64,000 bases of DNA from Peredibacter starrii (GTDB lineage Bacteria; Bdellovibrionota; Bacteriovoracia; Bacteriovoracales; Bacteriovoracaceae), in NCBI RefSeq assembly GCF_034259205.1, contig NZ_CP139487.1, positions 4,089,409-4,153,408 on the forward strand, given 5' to 3'. Positions within the stretch are counted from its first letter, which is position 1, and each line of letters opens with the position of its first letter. The notes beneath the pieces were generated by a model. The model did not search any database, had not been told where the DNA came from, and saw only the letters and a program-made list of their open reading frames with translations. Shown here one piece after another: positions 25,442 through 33,698 of this stretch. The position numbers and the translations under genes were made by a program.

Positions 25442-25933
25442 ATGGTGAAACGTTTTAGTGCAGAAGACTTTACTGAAATGCCTTGGAAGAACGGTGGAGG
25501 AGTAACCACTGAACTTTTCCGCTTGCCCGATGCTCAAGGCGGATTTCTTATAAGAATCTCGCGAGCGAAGGTTGAAAAGGATGGACCTTTTTCTTTCTTT
25601 CCTGGCATCGATCGCAAGCTTTTAATTCTTCAAGGCGAAGGATGTCGTCTCCTATTTCCCAATAAAGAGGAAATACTCCTTCAAGGAAGGGTGCTGGAGT
25701 TTACCGGTGAAACTCCGATTGATTGCAGATTGATTGGCGGATCGTTGATCGATTTTAACGTAATGTCCGCAAGGAACTATGCAACTGCGAAAGTCCTCAT
25801 CACCAAAAATCTGACAGGTGCTCAATTTGCCTATCACACGCGATCTGAAACTTTATATCAGTTTGAGAATGAAGAAGTTAAAGTGGATTTTCCAGAAGAT
25901 GAACACATCGGAATTTGGATCACTAAAAAATAA
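25442..25933 (+). CDS. HutD/Ves-family cupin protein
   Basis: Product of 163 residues with the HutD signature near the start (EMPWKNGGGVTTELFRLP) and FSFFPGIDRKLLILQG further on. The bicupin HutD family is linked to histidine use in pseudomonads and to cold response (Ves) in E. coli; exact function unsettled. No other hut gene lies near it. AGAGG-AAAT precedes the start. Confidence 0.88.
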   Translation: MVKRFSAEDFTEMPWKNGGGVTTELFRLPDAQGGFLIRISRAKVEKDGPFSFFPGIDRKLLILQGEGCRLLFPNKEEILLQGRVLEFTGETPIDCRLIGGSLIDFNVMSARNYATAKVLITKNLTGAQFAYHTRSETLYQFENEEVKVDFPEDEHIGIWITKK

Positions 25934-25956
25934 AAAAGGCCGGCATGACCGGCCTT
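25930..25956 (-). terminator. Intrinsic terminator between HutD-like gene and the 261-residue gene
   Basis: AAGGCCGG (25936-25943)/CCGGCCTT (25949-25956) with loop CATGA. Read on the minus strand it is followed by T6-A-T6, so it ends the minus-strand gene and probably the plus-strand gene too. Confidence 0.85.
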
Positions 25957-25963
25957 ATGAGAC

Positions 25964-26749
25964 TTATTTTACTGAGTAATAAACGTAAGGCTCTCTTACT
26001 TTAAGTTTTTCACTTTCTTTCATTTTAAGCTCTTCAAAAACTTTGCCTCTCACACTGAATAGACCAAATTTAATTTCCGAAATTTGAAGTGTAAGAAGAC
26101 CAGTCGTTGCATTGTAACTTACATTTCCATTGGCCTTGACCTTGCCTGAGATTTGAGCTTTTACTTCTGCCGCAAGATCAAATTTACCATTCGTCGCATT
26201 CAGAGCGACTGAATTGATGCCCAGACTTGCTTTTGTATTATCCAACGCCGATGAAAGCGCTTCCATTACACCCTCTTCCGCTTGAGAAGAAAACTTTGAT
26301 GTCTTAAAAGTCATCTTTTGAATACAACCACCAATCAGTTGATCCATCACTTCCTCATGGGCGACCTTACGATCACAGTTAAGCGATAAATTGTCTAACT
26401 TCATGCTGTCATCTTTTGAGTTGAAAGTACCTTGAAGAAGAGAAAGACTCGTGCGAGCACCGAAATCCAGATTGAAGTCTCTAACAATCATTGTCTGGGC
26501 CTCGGTCATAAAACCAGGGGCATCTTTCAGAGTAAACTCGGCCGTTTCAGCTCCTGTCACCAAAAGGTTGAAATCTTTATCAACTTTATCCACACTCACT
26601 TGTACGCCGGCCATACGAGAAAAAGAAGCGGCCGATCCTTCACCATGAGGATCTGTATATGTGAAATTGAAATTCTTGACAGCTACTTGAAGGTCATTGG
26701 CCATTGCAAAGCCAGAGATGAATAGGAAACTAAACGCGAGTTTCTTCAT
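25964..26749 (-). CDS. Secreted protein of unknown function
   Basis: Product of 261 residues with a signal peptide (MKKLAFSFLFISGFAMA). Repeated amphipathic beta segments (FNLLVTGAETAEFTLK, GKFDLAAEVKAQISGKVKAN) suggest a lipid-binding or barrel-like beta structure. Two cysteines (NCDR, GGCIQK). No named family. AAGGA before the ATG. Confidence 0.75.
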   Translation of the reverse strand: MKKLAFSFLFISGFAMANDLQVAVKNFNFTYTDPHGEGSAASFSRMAGVQVSVDKVDKDFNLLVTGAETAEFTLKDAPGFMTEAQTMIVRDFNLDFGARTSLSLLQGTFNSKDDSMKLDNLSLNCDRKVAHEEVMDQLIGGCIQKMTFKTSKFSSQAEEGVMEALSSALDNTKASLGINSVALNATNGKFDLAAEVKAQISGKVKANGNVSYNATTGLLTLQISEIKFGLFSVRGKVFEELKMKESEKLKVREPYVYYSVK

Positions 26750-27064
26750 AAAAAATCCTTTTGAGAATATTCAATGAATGGCTTGTCGGGCCTCTCCGCT
26801 CAGCATTTACAAAAATGGGCAATGCCCACATCTTATGGAAAAAAGCTCCTGCTTCTGATCTTTCCGGTCGGAATCTTCCTTAGGCAGTTCTCTAGGCAAA
26901 GTGCTCAAGTTCATGAAACTTCATAACTGACGATCGTACTGCGACTTTTTTTCCAGTCTCTGTCAGCACTGGAATTTAAGAGAGAATGAAAGAGCTTTGA
27001 ATTTAGGGAATGGTGCCCCTAAAATTAAGGAGTTTATCTCAAATTAAGCACTCAGGAGTTACTC
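26750..27064. other. Intergenic region with a small leader hairpin
   Basis: 315 bp between divergent secreted-protein genes. The only structure I see is a 7 bp hairpin TTTAGGG (27002-27008)/CCCTAAA (27017-27023) in the leader of the plus-strand gene. No convincing promoter or small ORF. Confidence 0.35.
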
Positions 27065-28588
27065 ATGAATCACTTTGTGAAGAGCATCGGTTTGTCGGTT
27101 GTTCTTTCTGCTTCAGCATTTGCTGCTGGCAAAAAAGAAGACTACAAAAACTATTACGTTCCAAGTTTTAAAGAAGCTTCTTTTGACGACGCCGAATTCA
27201 TCAAAGAGAAGAAAGAATGGACCAAGGCCAATCGAAAAATTGCCAGCCAATCTTCTTTCTCAAATAGTGATATGAGCGCAGATCTTCAAAAACTTCGTGA
27301 GGAATGGTTACAAGTGAAAACTGGTGATCAGATGGAAGCTCTTCTAAAGGCCTCTCAAGGCAAATACGGTTCTTACTCTGAAGACACTCGTTACTTTCTG
27401 GCACAAATGCAACTGGCCCTTCCTCTTCGCGGAATTGTATGGCGTCTGCGCCCTCTCTTTGAAGAAGGCAAAGGCTTCTTAGGAAATAAATCAACTCACG
27501 TAACAGCGGTTCAGGCAGTTCGCACTATGGTTTCTGGTCTTAAGACTTTCCTTCCTACCAAACAAACTGACGCTTCAATTCAGTTCTTCACCGAACCATC
27601 AGTTGAGATGACAAAGTCTCAGCAGTTTCATTCTATTTCTCAGGTACAGAACTTCTTGATGACGACTATTATCCCGGCCATCACAGAAGCTTCTAATCGC
27701 ATCACTGCGCTTTCAAAAGATGGTGCTCATAAAGCATTTATCTGGGACAACAAGATGGCCTTTGGGACGGGAACATTCGACGATGAAATTCATCGCTTCG
27801 TAGGTCATGGTCCTGCAGAAATCAATTTCACGATTGCATCTTTGGCACGTGCTCAACACAACATTCTTGTTTACTGTGCTTATAACCAAGACCAGGCGAT
27901 TACACTCGCGGGCGAGATGGGTTCCCACTTTGGAATTGATTCAAGCATTTTCGCTTCTAAAAAAGATGATCTTGGTATGACTGACAAAGAGCGCAGCACT
28001 CTAGTTCGTCGTGCAGTTTCTAAGCGCTTTCTTGAACTCAGAAACTATGAAGGTTCTCAATACGGTTCTCAGCTAATGAAACAGGCCTACATCGCACTTA
28101 AAAATTCGGTGGTGTACTTTGACCGTTCGAATTCTTACCTTCAAGGTCGTGAGTCATCTCCAGCAATGTCTCTAAACCCGATCATGTTCCAGGAAGATGG
28201 TCCAATGAATCTTGATAAAGGGATTAAGAACATGAAGGCAGTTGTTTCTGGAATTGCGGAAGTGAGAGATCCTGTTTCAGGTGAAACTGTCACAATCAAT
28301 GTTCCGGCATTTTATAACAATCCACCAACTTCTCTTGCCGTTCTCATGGCAACAGACTTTGAAGGTGGCGAAGTTCAGAAAACCATTAAGAACAAAAAAG
28401 GCGAAAACCTTGTTGTTCGAAACTATACTCGCGGTCGATCAATTGCTTGGGACAACAATGCCTGGAAACAATACGTTCCAAGTGCAGAAGGTCAGAAGCC
28501 AGGTTATATGGCGGACGCTCAGCGAATTATCCAGTACAGCCCAGGTACTTCAGCAGTATTTGGCCTACCTGACATGTTCGTTCACTAA
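27065..28588 (+). CDS. Large exported protein of unknown function
   Basis: Product of 507 residues with signal peptide (cleavage after SAFAAG region, residue about 20). The mature protein is soluble, mixed alpha/beta, with no cysteine-rich or catalytic motif that I recognise. CAGGAG precedes the ATG, a strong terminator follows, and the even codon use shows a real, well-expressed gene. Likely periplasmic. Orphan. Confidence 0.8.
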   Translation: MNHFVKSIGLSVVLSASAFAAGKKEDYKNYYVPSFKEASFDDAEFIKEKKEWTKANRKIASQSSFSNSDMSADLQKLREEWLQVKTGDQMEALLKASQGKYGSYSEDTRYFLAQMQLALPLRGIVWRLRPLFEEGKGFLGNKSTHVTAVQAVRTMVSGLKTFLPTKQTDASIQFFTEPSVEMTKSQQFHSISQVQNFLMTTIIPAITEASNRITALSKDGAHKAFIWDNKMAFGTGTFDDEIHRFVGHGPAEINFTIASLARAQHNILVYCAYNQDQAITLAGEMGSHFGIDSSIFASKKDDLGMTDKERSTLVRRAVSKRFLELRNYEGSQYGSQLMKQAYIALKNSVVYFDRSNSYLQGRESSPAMSLNPIMFQEDGPMNLDKGIKNMKAVVSGIAEVRDPVSGETVTINVPAFYNNPPTSLAVLMATDFEGGEVQKTIKNKKGENLVVRNYTRGRSIAWDNNAWKQYVPSAEGQKPGYMADAQRIIQYSPGTSAVFGLPDMFVH

Positions 28589-28598
28589 AAAAAGCACC

Positions 28599-28627
28599 AA
28601 GGGAGGCCAGTGTGCCTCCCTTTTTTT
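28599..28627 (+). terminator. Intrinsic terminator after the 507-residue gene
   Basis: Nine-pair stem AAGGGAGGC/GCCTCCCTT with loop CAGTGT, followed by seven T (28621-28627). It insulates the oxygenase cluster that begins 92 bp later. Confidence 0.93.
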
Positions 28628-28718
28628 ATGTCCAGCTCAAGAAGTGGGGCCTTTTCGTCGATAAATAAGCAAATTTGCCGGAGTAGTAGTACGTCCCTTC
28701 GTACACTAAAATTGTTGT

Positions 28719-29756
28719 ATGGCCTACTTTGAAAAGATCAAAAAATTTGGTGTAAACGGTTTCGTTCCCGAGGGCTGGTATTGGCTCATGCGTTCGGATG
28801 AAGTGAAACGTGGTAAGGCCTATCCCGCAAAATTTCTAACGATTGATCTGGTTCTTTATCGTGGAGAAGACGATCAAGTTCGTGCTTTCGATGCTCATTG
28901 TCCTCACATGGGCGCTCACCTTTGTGACGGTTTTGTTGAAGGAAATTCCATTCGCTGCCCTTTCCATTTCTGGAAGTATGACGAGCTTGGAAAGTGCTCG
29001 GAAATTCCGGCGCAAAAAGAAATCGGCAATATGCCGGGTCTCAAATCACATAAGGTTCGTGAGGCCTATGGTCTTATCTGGCTTTGGACAGGACACGAGG
29101 AAGATACTGAGCAAGTTCCAGTTGTACCTGAACTCGTAGGCATCCCACTCGACTCAAAACTTGGATCTAATTTTGTTAAGAATTGTCACCCGAATGTGGT
29201 GATGATTAACGCCATTGATATTCAACATTTTCGTTCAGTTCACCAACTAATTGTTGATCTGGATATGAAAGTAACTCCGCTGACTGATCGCTGTATTCAG
29301 TTCTCAAACATCACACCAATGCCAGAGAAGAACGCCATTCTTAAATTTGCTAAAAAGTTTTATAAATCTGCGCTGACTTATGAAATGACTTATTGGTGGG
29401 GCCACACCGGTTCGGTAATGGTGGGACCTGATTTTTTACACTTCTATATCATCTTCGCACTTCGTCCGACTTTGGATGGAAAGACCGAAGGACAAACCAT
29501 TCTTGTGACTAAAAAACGCAAGGGACTTATGGGTCTTCTTGTGAACCCAATCCTGTTATTCGCAACCAAACTCGTTGGTGATTACTTCGCTAAAGGCGAC
29601 ACCATCATCTTCACTCGAATCAATTTTAAGTATCAAACTCCAATCCGGGCCGATAAAGCGATTATTGATTTTGTGGAACACTATGAGCGCCAAAATGAGG
29701 CGACCAAGTACTCCCAGTTTCAAGCAGTTCCTAAAAAAGAGACCGTTAACAGTTAA
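28719..29756 (+). CDS. Rieske-type non-heme iron oxygenase 1
   Basis: Product of 345 residues. Rieske 2Fe-2S ligands in CPHMGAHL and CPFHFW (residues about 62-86), and a mononuclear-iron motif DIQHFRSVH in the C-terminal domain (DxxH-x4-H). Single-subunit oxygenases of this shape include KshA-type, sterol Neverland/DAF-36-type and tailoring enzymes such as RedG. They hydroxylate, cyclise or desaturate using electrons from a ferredoxin. No Shine-Dalgarno is visible; a possible -10 (TACACT) ends 11 nt before the ATG, so the transcript may be leaderless. First gene of the plus-strand cluster, 103 bp before the diiron gene. Confidence 0.92.
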   Translation: MAYFEKIKKFGVNGFVPEGWYWLMRSDEVKRGKAYPAKFLTIDLVLYRGEDDQVRAFDAHCPHMGAHLCDGFVEGNSIRCPFHFWKYDELGKCSEIPAQKEIGNMPGLKSHKVREAYGLIWLWTGHEEDTEQVPVVPELVGIPLDSKLGSNFVKNCHPNVVMINAIDIQHFRSVHQLIVDLDMKVTPLTDRCIQFSNITPMPEKNAILKFAKKFYKSALTYEMTYWWGHTGSVMVGPDFLHFYIIFALRPTLDGKTEGQTILVTKKRKGLMGLLVNPILLFATKLVGDYFAKGDTIIFTRINFKYQTPIRADKAIIDFVEHYERQNEATKYSQFQAVPKKETVNS

Positions 29757-29859
29757 TTGTTCGGAATTCCGGTAGCTTAGAGTTCATTCAGACCGTTCAT
29801 TTTTGGCCGGAAACGACCGAAAAGAGATTGAAATTACTCAATATTTACAGGGATTTCTC

Positions 29860-31050
29860 ATGAACAGAAATTTGAGCCAACGTCACAACATCTGTCTTGC
29901 TGATGATCAAAAAACGATGAAGCGAATTGAGATCGCTTTGAAGCGTAGTAAAGAACTCGATCAAACGGCGATGATGGATCAAGCTTCAAAAGATTATAAT
30001 CATGAGGCCTGCAAAAATGAGATGTGGAACCCTGAACGCTTTTCTCTTCTCTATAAAACCTGGATTTGGGAGCAAGCGAGCCCAGATCAGAAAGTAAAAC
30101 TCAATCAACTATTCTGGATTGCTTACTACTCGCAGATTATTTCTGCTGAGATCGCAACTATCTTCTTTAATCAAACCAGTGCAGCAGCTCTTTACGGGAT
30201 GGAAGACTTCCGGGTGGTTTGCGATACATTGGATTTGGAATCCGCTCAAGAGCGCGCTCACATTCATGCCTTCAAAACGGTGAGTGAAAAGTTTGAAGAA
30301 GAAGTTTTCGGCGAGAGAATTTTTACTTATCCAATGCGAACTCCGTTTGAAAAGACCATGCTCTTTTCAGATTTAAGTGAATTCAAACAGTGGTGGAGAA
30401 AATGGCAGCTTCAGGCCTTCACCGCCATCTCTGCAAACTCCGCATTCGTAGGTTGTCAGTATTTCACAGTGAGAGGTCTTAGAACTCTTAACGGTAAAAT
30501 CGTTCAGCATCAGCTTTCACGCTATTTCACTGAACACCCTGATAAAGACAACGCCCCAGTACCCTCGAAGATCAGTTATTATCACTTTATCGATGAGTCA
30601 TTCCATTTCAACACATCAACGATCGTGTCTCATGATGTGATTAACTCTCTTCCTAAACCATCTAAGATTGAAAGCATCATTGGTAATATGGCCCTTCAAG
30701 GGTGTCAGAAGGATCATTATAACTTCTCAACTGCGATCAACGGTATCTTCTGGTATGACCCTGCCATCTATCAAACGATTTATAAACTGATGCGCTCAAA
30801 AGTCTTCAACATGAACCACAACGACGCCGTCGAGGCCGTTCGTCGCGCGTTCTGTGAAGAAAGCGAAGGCATGCTCGCGAGTTACAAAACTCATCGCGAG
30901 TCAGTGGATAGCTACAAAGCTTATCTTCAGGACTTCCATTATATAAATAAAGAAAACAAAGAACTCACTCTTATGGCGAGCAATAATCTTGAGAAACATC
31001 TTAAGACCAATCGCAAGGCCTTTGAGAGCTTTAAGAAGAAGGCCGCTTAA
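29860..31050 (+). CDS. AurF-like diiron oxygenase
   Basis: Product of 396 residues from the ATG at 29860, which has CAGGG eight bases upstream; an earlier TTG (29803) has none. Helical protein with spaced metal-ligand motifs SAEIATIFF, ESAQERAHIH (ExxH) and HFIDESFHF (DExxH), the pattern of the AurF/CmlI diiron family. Known members oxidise aryl amines to nitro groups or hydroxylate. The match is by motif only; substrate unknown. Its stop overlaps the ferredoxin ATG (TAATG), so the ferredoxin is its likely electron donor. Confidence 0.65.
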   Translation: MNRNLSQRHNICLADDQKTMKRIEIALKRSKELDQTAMMDQASKDYNHEACKNEMWNPERFSLLYKTWIWEQASPDQKVKLNQLFWIAYYSQIISAEIATIFFNQTSAAALYGMEDFRVVCDTLDLESAQERAHIHAFKTVSEKFEEEVFGERIFTYPMRTPFEKTMLFSDLSEFKQWWRKWQLQAFTAISANSAFVGCQYFTVRGLRTLNGKIVQHQLSRYFTEHPDKDNAPVPSKISYYHFIDESFHFNTSTIVSHDVINSLPKPSKIESIIGNMALQGCQKDHYNFSTAINGIFWYDPAIYQTIYKLMRSKVFNMNHNDAVEAVRRAFCEESEGMLASYKTHRESVDSYKAYLQDFHYINKENKELTLMASNNLEKHLKTNRKAFESFKKKAA

Positions 31051-31343
31051 TGAGCTGCAAGATTGAATTCCTGGATTCGGATAAGGCACCAGTTGAACTG
31101 AAAGAAGGTGACTGCCTTTCGGAGAAACTGACAATTCACAACTCTCCTATTCTTTTTGGATGCCGTATCGGTATCTGTGGCACCTGTGCCATTGAAGTTG
31201 TCGATCAAGAGAAACCACTCCATGAGAGAACTCATGATGAGAAGGAATTTCTAGGAGCGATGGCCCCAGGAAGAGATGAAGTCCGTCTCGCCTGTCAGAT
31301 TCACATTAATACCAATATCAAAATTAAAAAGACCGATATCTGA
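31050..31343 (+). CDS. Plant-type 2Fe-2S ferredoxin
   Basis: Product of 97 residues with ligands C38, C43, C46 (GCRIGICGTCAIEV) and a last Cys in RLACQIHI, i.e. Cx4Cx2C...C. Cytosolic electron carrier. Coupled on both sides by 1 nt overlaps to the diiron and second Rieske oxygenase genes, so it probably feeds one or both. No ferredoxin reductase is encoded in the cluster; a general cellular reductase must serve. Confidence 0.93.
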   Translation: MSCKIEFLDSDKAPVELKEGDCLSEKLTIHNSPILFGCRIGICGTCAIEVVDQEKPLHERTHDEKEFLGAMAPGRDEVRLACQIHINTNIKIKKTDI

Positions 31344-32359
31344 TGAAACGCGAAGACTTCTGGTACATCGTTGCTGAAAGCCATGAACTTGCAAAGAACC
31401 AAGTTATCTCGCGCTCGCTTATGGGTGAATGGCTCGCTATTTTCCGTAACGATGAAGGAAAGATCTCCGCTCTTCAAGATAAATGCTTACACCGAACGGC
31501 CCAGATTTCTCGCGGTAAAGTCGTTGAAGGAAAACTTCAGTGCCCTTATCACGGCTGGACTTATGATACTGATGGAAAGGTCGTACATATTCCCTCTATG
31601 GGCCCGACCTTTAAGCCTGGAAACAAGTGCTCGAAGAGTTATGAAGTCCTGGAGCAAGAAGATTACATCTATGTCCGCCTCTCTTCGGAGAACCCAGAGG
31701 TAAAACCTTTTCCCATGCCTTGTCATAAGAAGCCGGGTTACACCACCATTCGTCTTCAGCACTCTTTTAAAAACAATGTAACGAATTGTGCGGAAAACTT
31801 TGTGGATATTCCTCATACCACTTTCGTTCATCCCAAGATTTTCCGTGATGCCAAACACGAAAAATTCGGTGCTCTGATTGAACGCGCTAACGGCAGTGTG
31901 AAGGTGACATATAAGAACGAAAAGAAAAACTTCGGCTGGTTCTCATGGTTTCTAAATCCTAATGGGGACGAAATTGGTCACACTGATGAGTTCTTCGCTC
32001 CTAATGTGACCACTGTGAACTATTACTTTGGCGGGAAGAACCACTTCATCATTACTTCACAATCAGTGCCGGTAAATGAAGAAGAGACCCTGGTTTATAC
32101 CGATCTTACTTATAATTACGGAATCTGGACTTGGCTTAGTCGACCTCTGGTCAGATGGCAGGCGAAAGTCATTATTGGCCAGGACGTAGAGATACTTGAT
32201 AACCAAATGAAGACCATCAAGAAGTATGGTGCTCACTTTCAAAATTCTCCGGCAGATCTCATTCACACTTGGATTGAATCGATTCAGGCCGAGATTCAGG
32301 AAGGACGAGACCCCAAACTTCTCCCTCGAAAAGAAGCGGAGATTGAATTCTGGGTATGA
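31343..32359 (+). CDS. Rieske-type non-heme iron oxygenase 2
   Basis: Product of 338 residues. Rieske ligands in CLHRTAQIS and CPYHGWTYD (residues about 47-70); iron site NCAENFVDIPHTTFVH (DxxH-x4-H). The domain pattern is nearer the vanillate demethylase/PAO-like oxygenases than the other two Rieske proteins in this cluster, so it probably has a different reaction. Overlaps by 4 nt the sterol-desaturase-like gene. Confidence 0.93.
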   Translation: MKREDFWYIVAESHELAKNQVISRSLMGEWLAIFRNDEGKISALQDKCLHRTAQISRGKVVEGKLQCPYHGWTYDTDGKVVHIPSMGPTFKPGNKCSKSYEVLEQEDYIYVRLSSENPEVKPFPMPCHKKPGYTTIRLQHSFKNNVTNCAENFVDIPHTTFVHPKIFRDAKHEKFGALIERANGSVKVTYKNEKKNFGWFSWFLNPNGDEIGHTDEFFAPNVTTVNYYFGGKNHFIITSQSVPVNEEETLVYTDLTYNYGIWTWLSRPLVRWQAKVIIGQDVEILDNQMKTIKKYGAHFQNSPADLIHTWIESIQAEIQEGRDPKLLPRKEAEIEFWV

Positions 32360-33093
32360 ACCTCGTTATTCTTTTCCTCACCTTTTCGGCCCTCACGATC
32401 ATCGGTCTTTTGAACGACGAAACAAGAAACGCGACCTTCTCCCGCACTAAAGAAGAATGGACCGCAGATATGGCGGGACTCTTCATTCAAGGTGTAGTGA
32501 TCCCTGCAGTACCATTCATAACTGTTCCTTTCCTCTATGAGTTCTTGCCCCGCTTTGCCGGGAAACTTGATATCAATGCCTTCGTGCAATTCATGCTGAG
32601 CTTTGTGCTGGTTGATTACCTTTATTACTGGAATCACCGCTTATTTCATCGTCGCCACTATTGGTTCATCCACCGCATGCACCATAGCTCTCGTCACCTG
32701 GATGTCTTTGCGACTTCTCGTAATAGCATGATCACTTCATTTCTCTTCGTTTATGTCTGGTCTCAGATCATTGGAATGTATCTCTTAAAAGACAGCACTC
32801 CTTTTATGCTGGGCCTTGGTTTCACTTTCGCTTTGGATCTCTGGCGCCACAGTGGTGTGAAGCAACCTCAGGTTCTTCATTCTGCTCTTAGTTGGGCCCT
32901 GATTATGCCGGAACAACATGTGTTTCATCATTCTCTGGTTGGAAGAAATCGCAATTACGGTGCGAACTTCTGTTGGTGGGACAAAATTCACGGCACGTTT
33001 TCACCTAATGAAGTAAAGAACAAAGAACTAGAACGAATCTCAAATCGAAACGTGTGGACGGAACTTTTCACTCCGTGGAAGGTGAACAAATGA
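32356..33093 (+). CDS. Sterol desaturase/fatty-acid hydroxylase family membrane protein
   Basis: Product of 245 residues with membrane helices at about 1-20, 35-58 and 118-145, and the histidine boxes HRLFH, HRMHH and HVFHH plus H in RHSGV: the eight-His diiron site of PF04116. Members hydroxylate or desaturate lipids, sterols or carotenoids at the membrane. ATGA overlaps on both sides. It makes the cluster product, or one intermediate, probably lipophilic (inference). Confidence 0.92.
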   Translation: MNLVILFLTFSALTIIGLLNDETRNATFSRTKEEWTADMAGLFIQGVVIPAVPFITVPFLYEFLPRFAGKLDINAFVQFMLSFVLVDYLYYWNHRLFHRRHYWFIHRMHHSSRHLDVFATSRNSMITSFLFVYVWSQIIGMYLLKDSTPFMLGLGFTFALDLWRHSGVKQPQVLHSALSWALIMPEQHVFHHSLVGRNRNYGANFCWWDKIHGTFSPNEVKNKELERISNRNVWTELFTPWKVNK

Positions 33094-33698
33094 CCTTAGG
33101 CGGACGTTTAGTTTCATTATTCCCACTTTTCTACATCATCTGTGTCTTCGGATGGATGGGGAAGATGTTTGCGGACTTCTCTGGGATTGATCCATTCGTA
33201 CTTATTTTCATCATCTATCTCTTGCCGCTTTTGATTCATCGGATTCATTTTTTCTTTTTCCCTTTCACTGATGGCTACTGGATTCTTTCTGAGAAGAAAT
33301 ATAATCCCTGGTGGGCCTCACATATGTTTCAGTATCCATTCATTGCTTGCCCATGGATTGAAAGCCTTCTGCATTTTGTACCCGGCCTTTATTCGGCTTG
33401 GCTGCGCGCTTGGGGAAGCAAAGTTGGGAAAGGTGTTTTCTGGACCCCACGAGTTGAAATTGTAGATCGCGGGTTAGTAGAGATTGGCGACTACTCTGTC
33501 TTTGGACATATCACGGCCATGTGTTCTCATATGGTGGCGGACATTGAGGGACAACCGGCCCTCGTCATTAAGACCATCAAGATTGGAGAAAAGTCCTTTA
33601 TTGGTGCTGATTCACAAATCGGGCCTGGTGCCATTGTAGCTCCTCGTACCAAACTAAAACCGAAGTCCAGAATCTACTGGCGTGGCGAATGGCCGTGA
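33090..33698 (+). CDS. Membrane-anchored left-handed beta-helix (hexapeptide) protein
   Basis: Product of 202 residues from the ATG at 33090 (ATGA overlap with the previous stop); the longer frame from 33054 is spurious. Two N-terminal membrane helices (about 7-27 and 33-55), then hexapeptide-repeat-like turns (VEIGDYSVFGHITAM, IKIGEKSFIGADSQIGPGAI). Such repeats form acyl- or acetyltransferases; the number here is small, so catalysis is not certain. The 3' end overlaps the GH3 gene by 10 nt. Confidence 0.7.
   Translation: MTLGGRLVSLFPLFYIICVFGWMGKMFADFSGIDPFVLIFIIYLLPLLIHRIHFFFFPFTDGYWILSEKKYNPWWASHMFQYPFIACPWIESLLHFVPGLYSAWLRAWGSKVGKGVFWTPRVEIVDRGLVEIGDYSVFGHITAMCSHMVADIEGQPALVIKTIKIGEKSFIGADSQIGPGAIVAPRTKLKPKSRIYWRGEWP

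Noticed and set aside
29803..29859. TTG start for the AurF-like gene at 29803.
   Set aside because: No ribosome site; the ATG at 29860 has CAGGG at good distance.
30901..31235. Minus-strand ORFs of 60-77 codons inside the ferredoxin region.
   Set aside because: They are shadows of the strongly supported ferredoxin and diiron genes.
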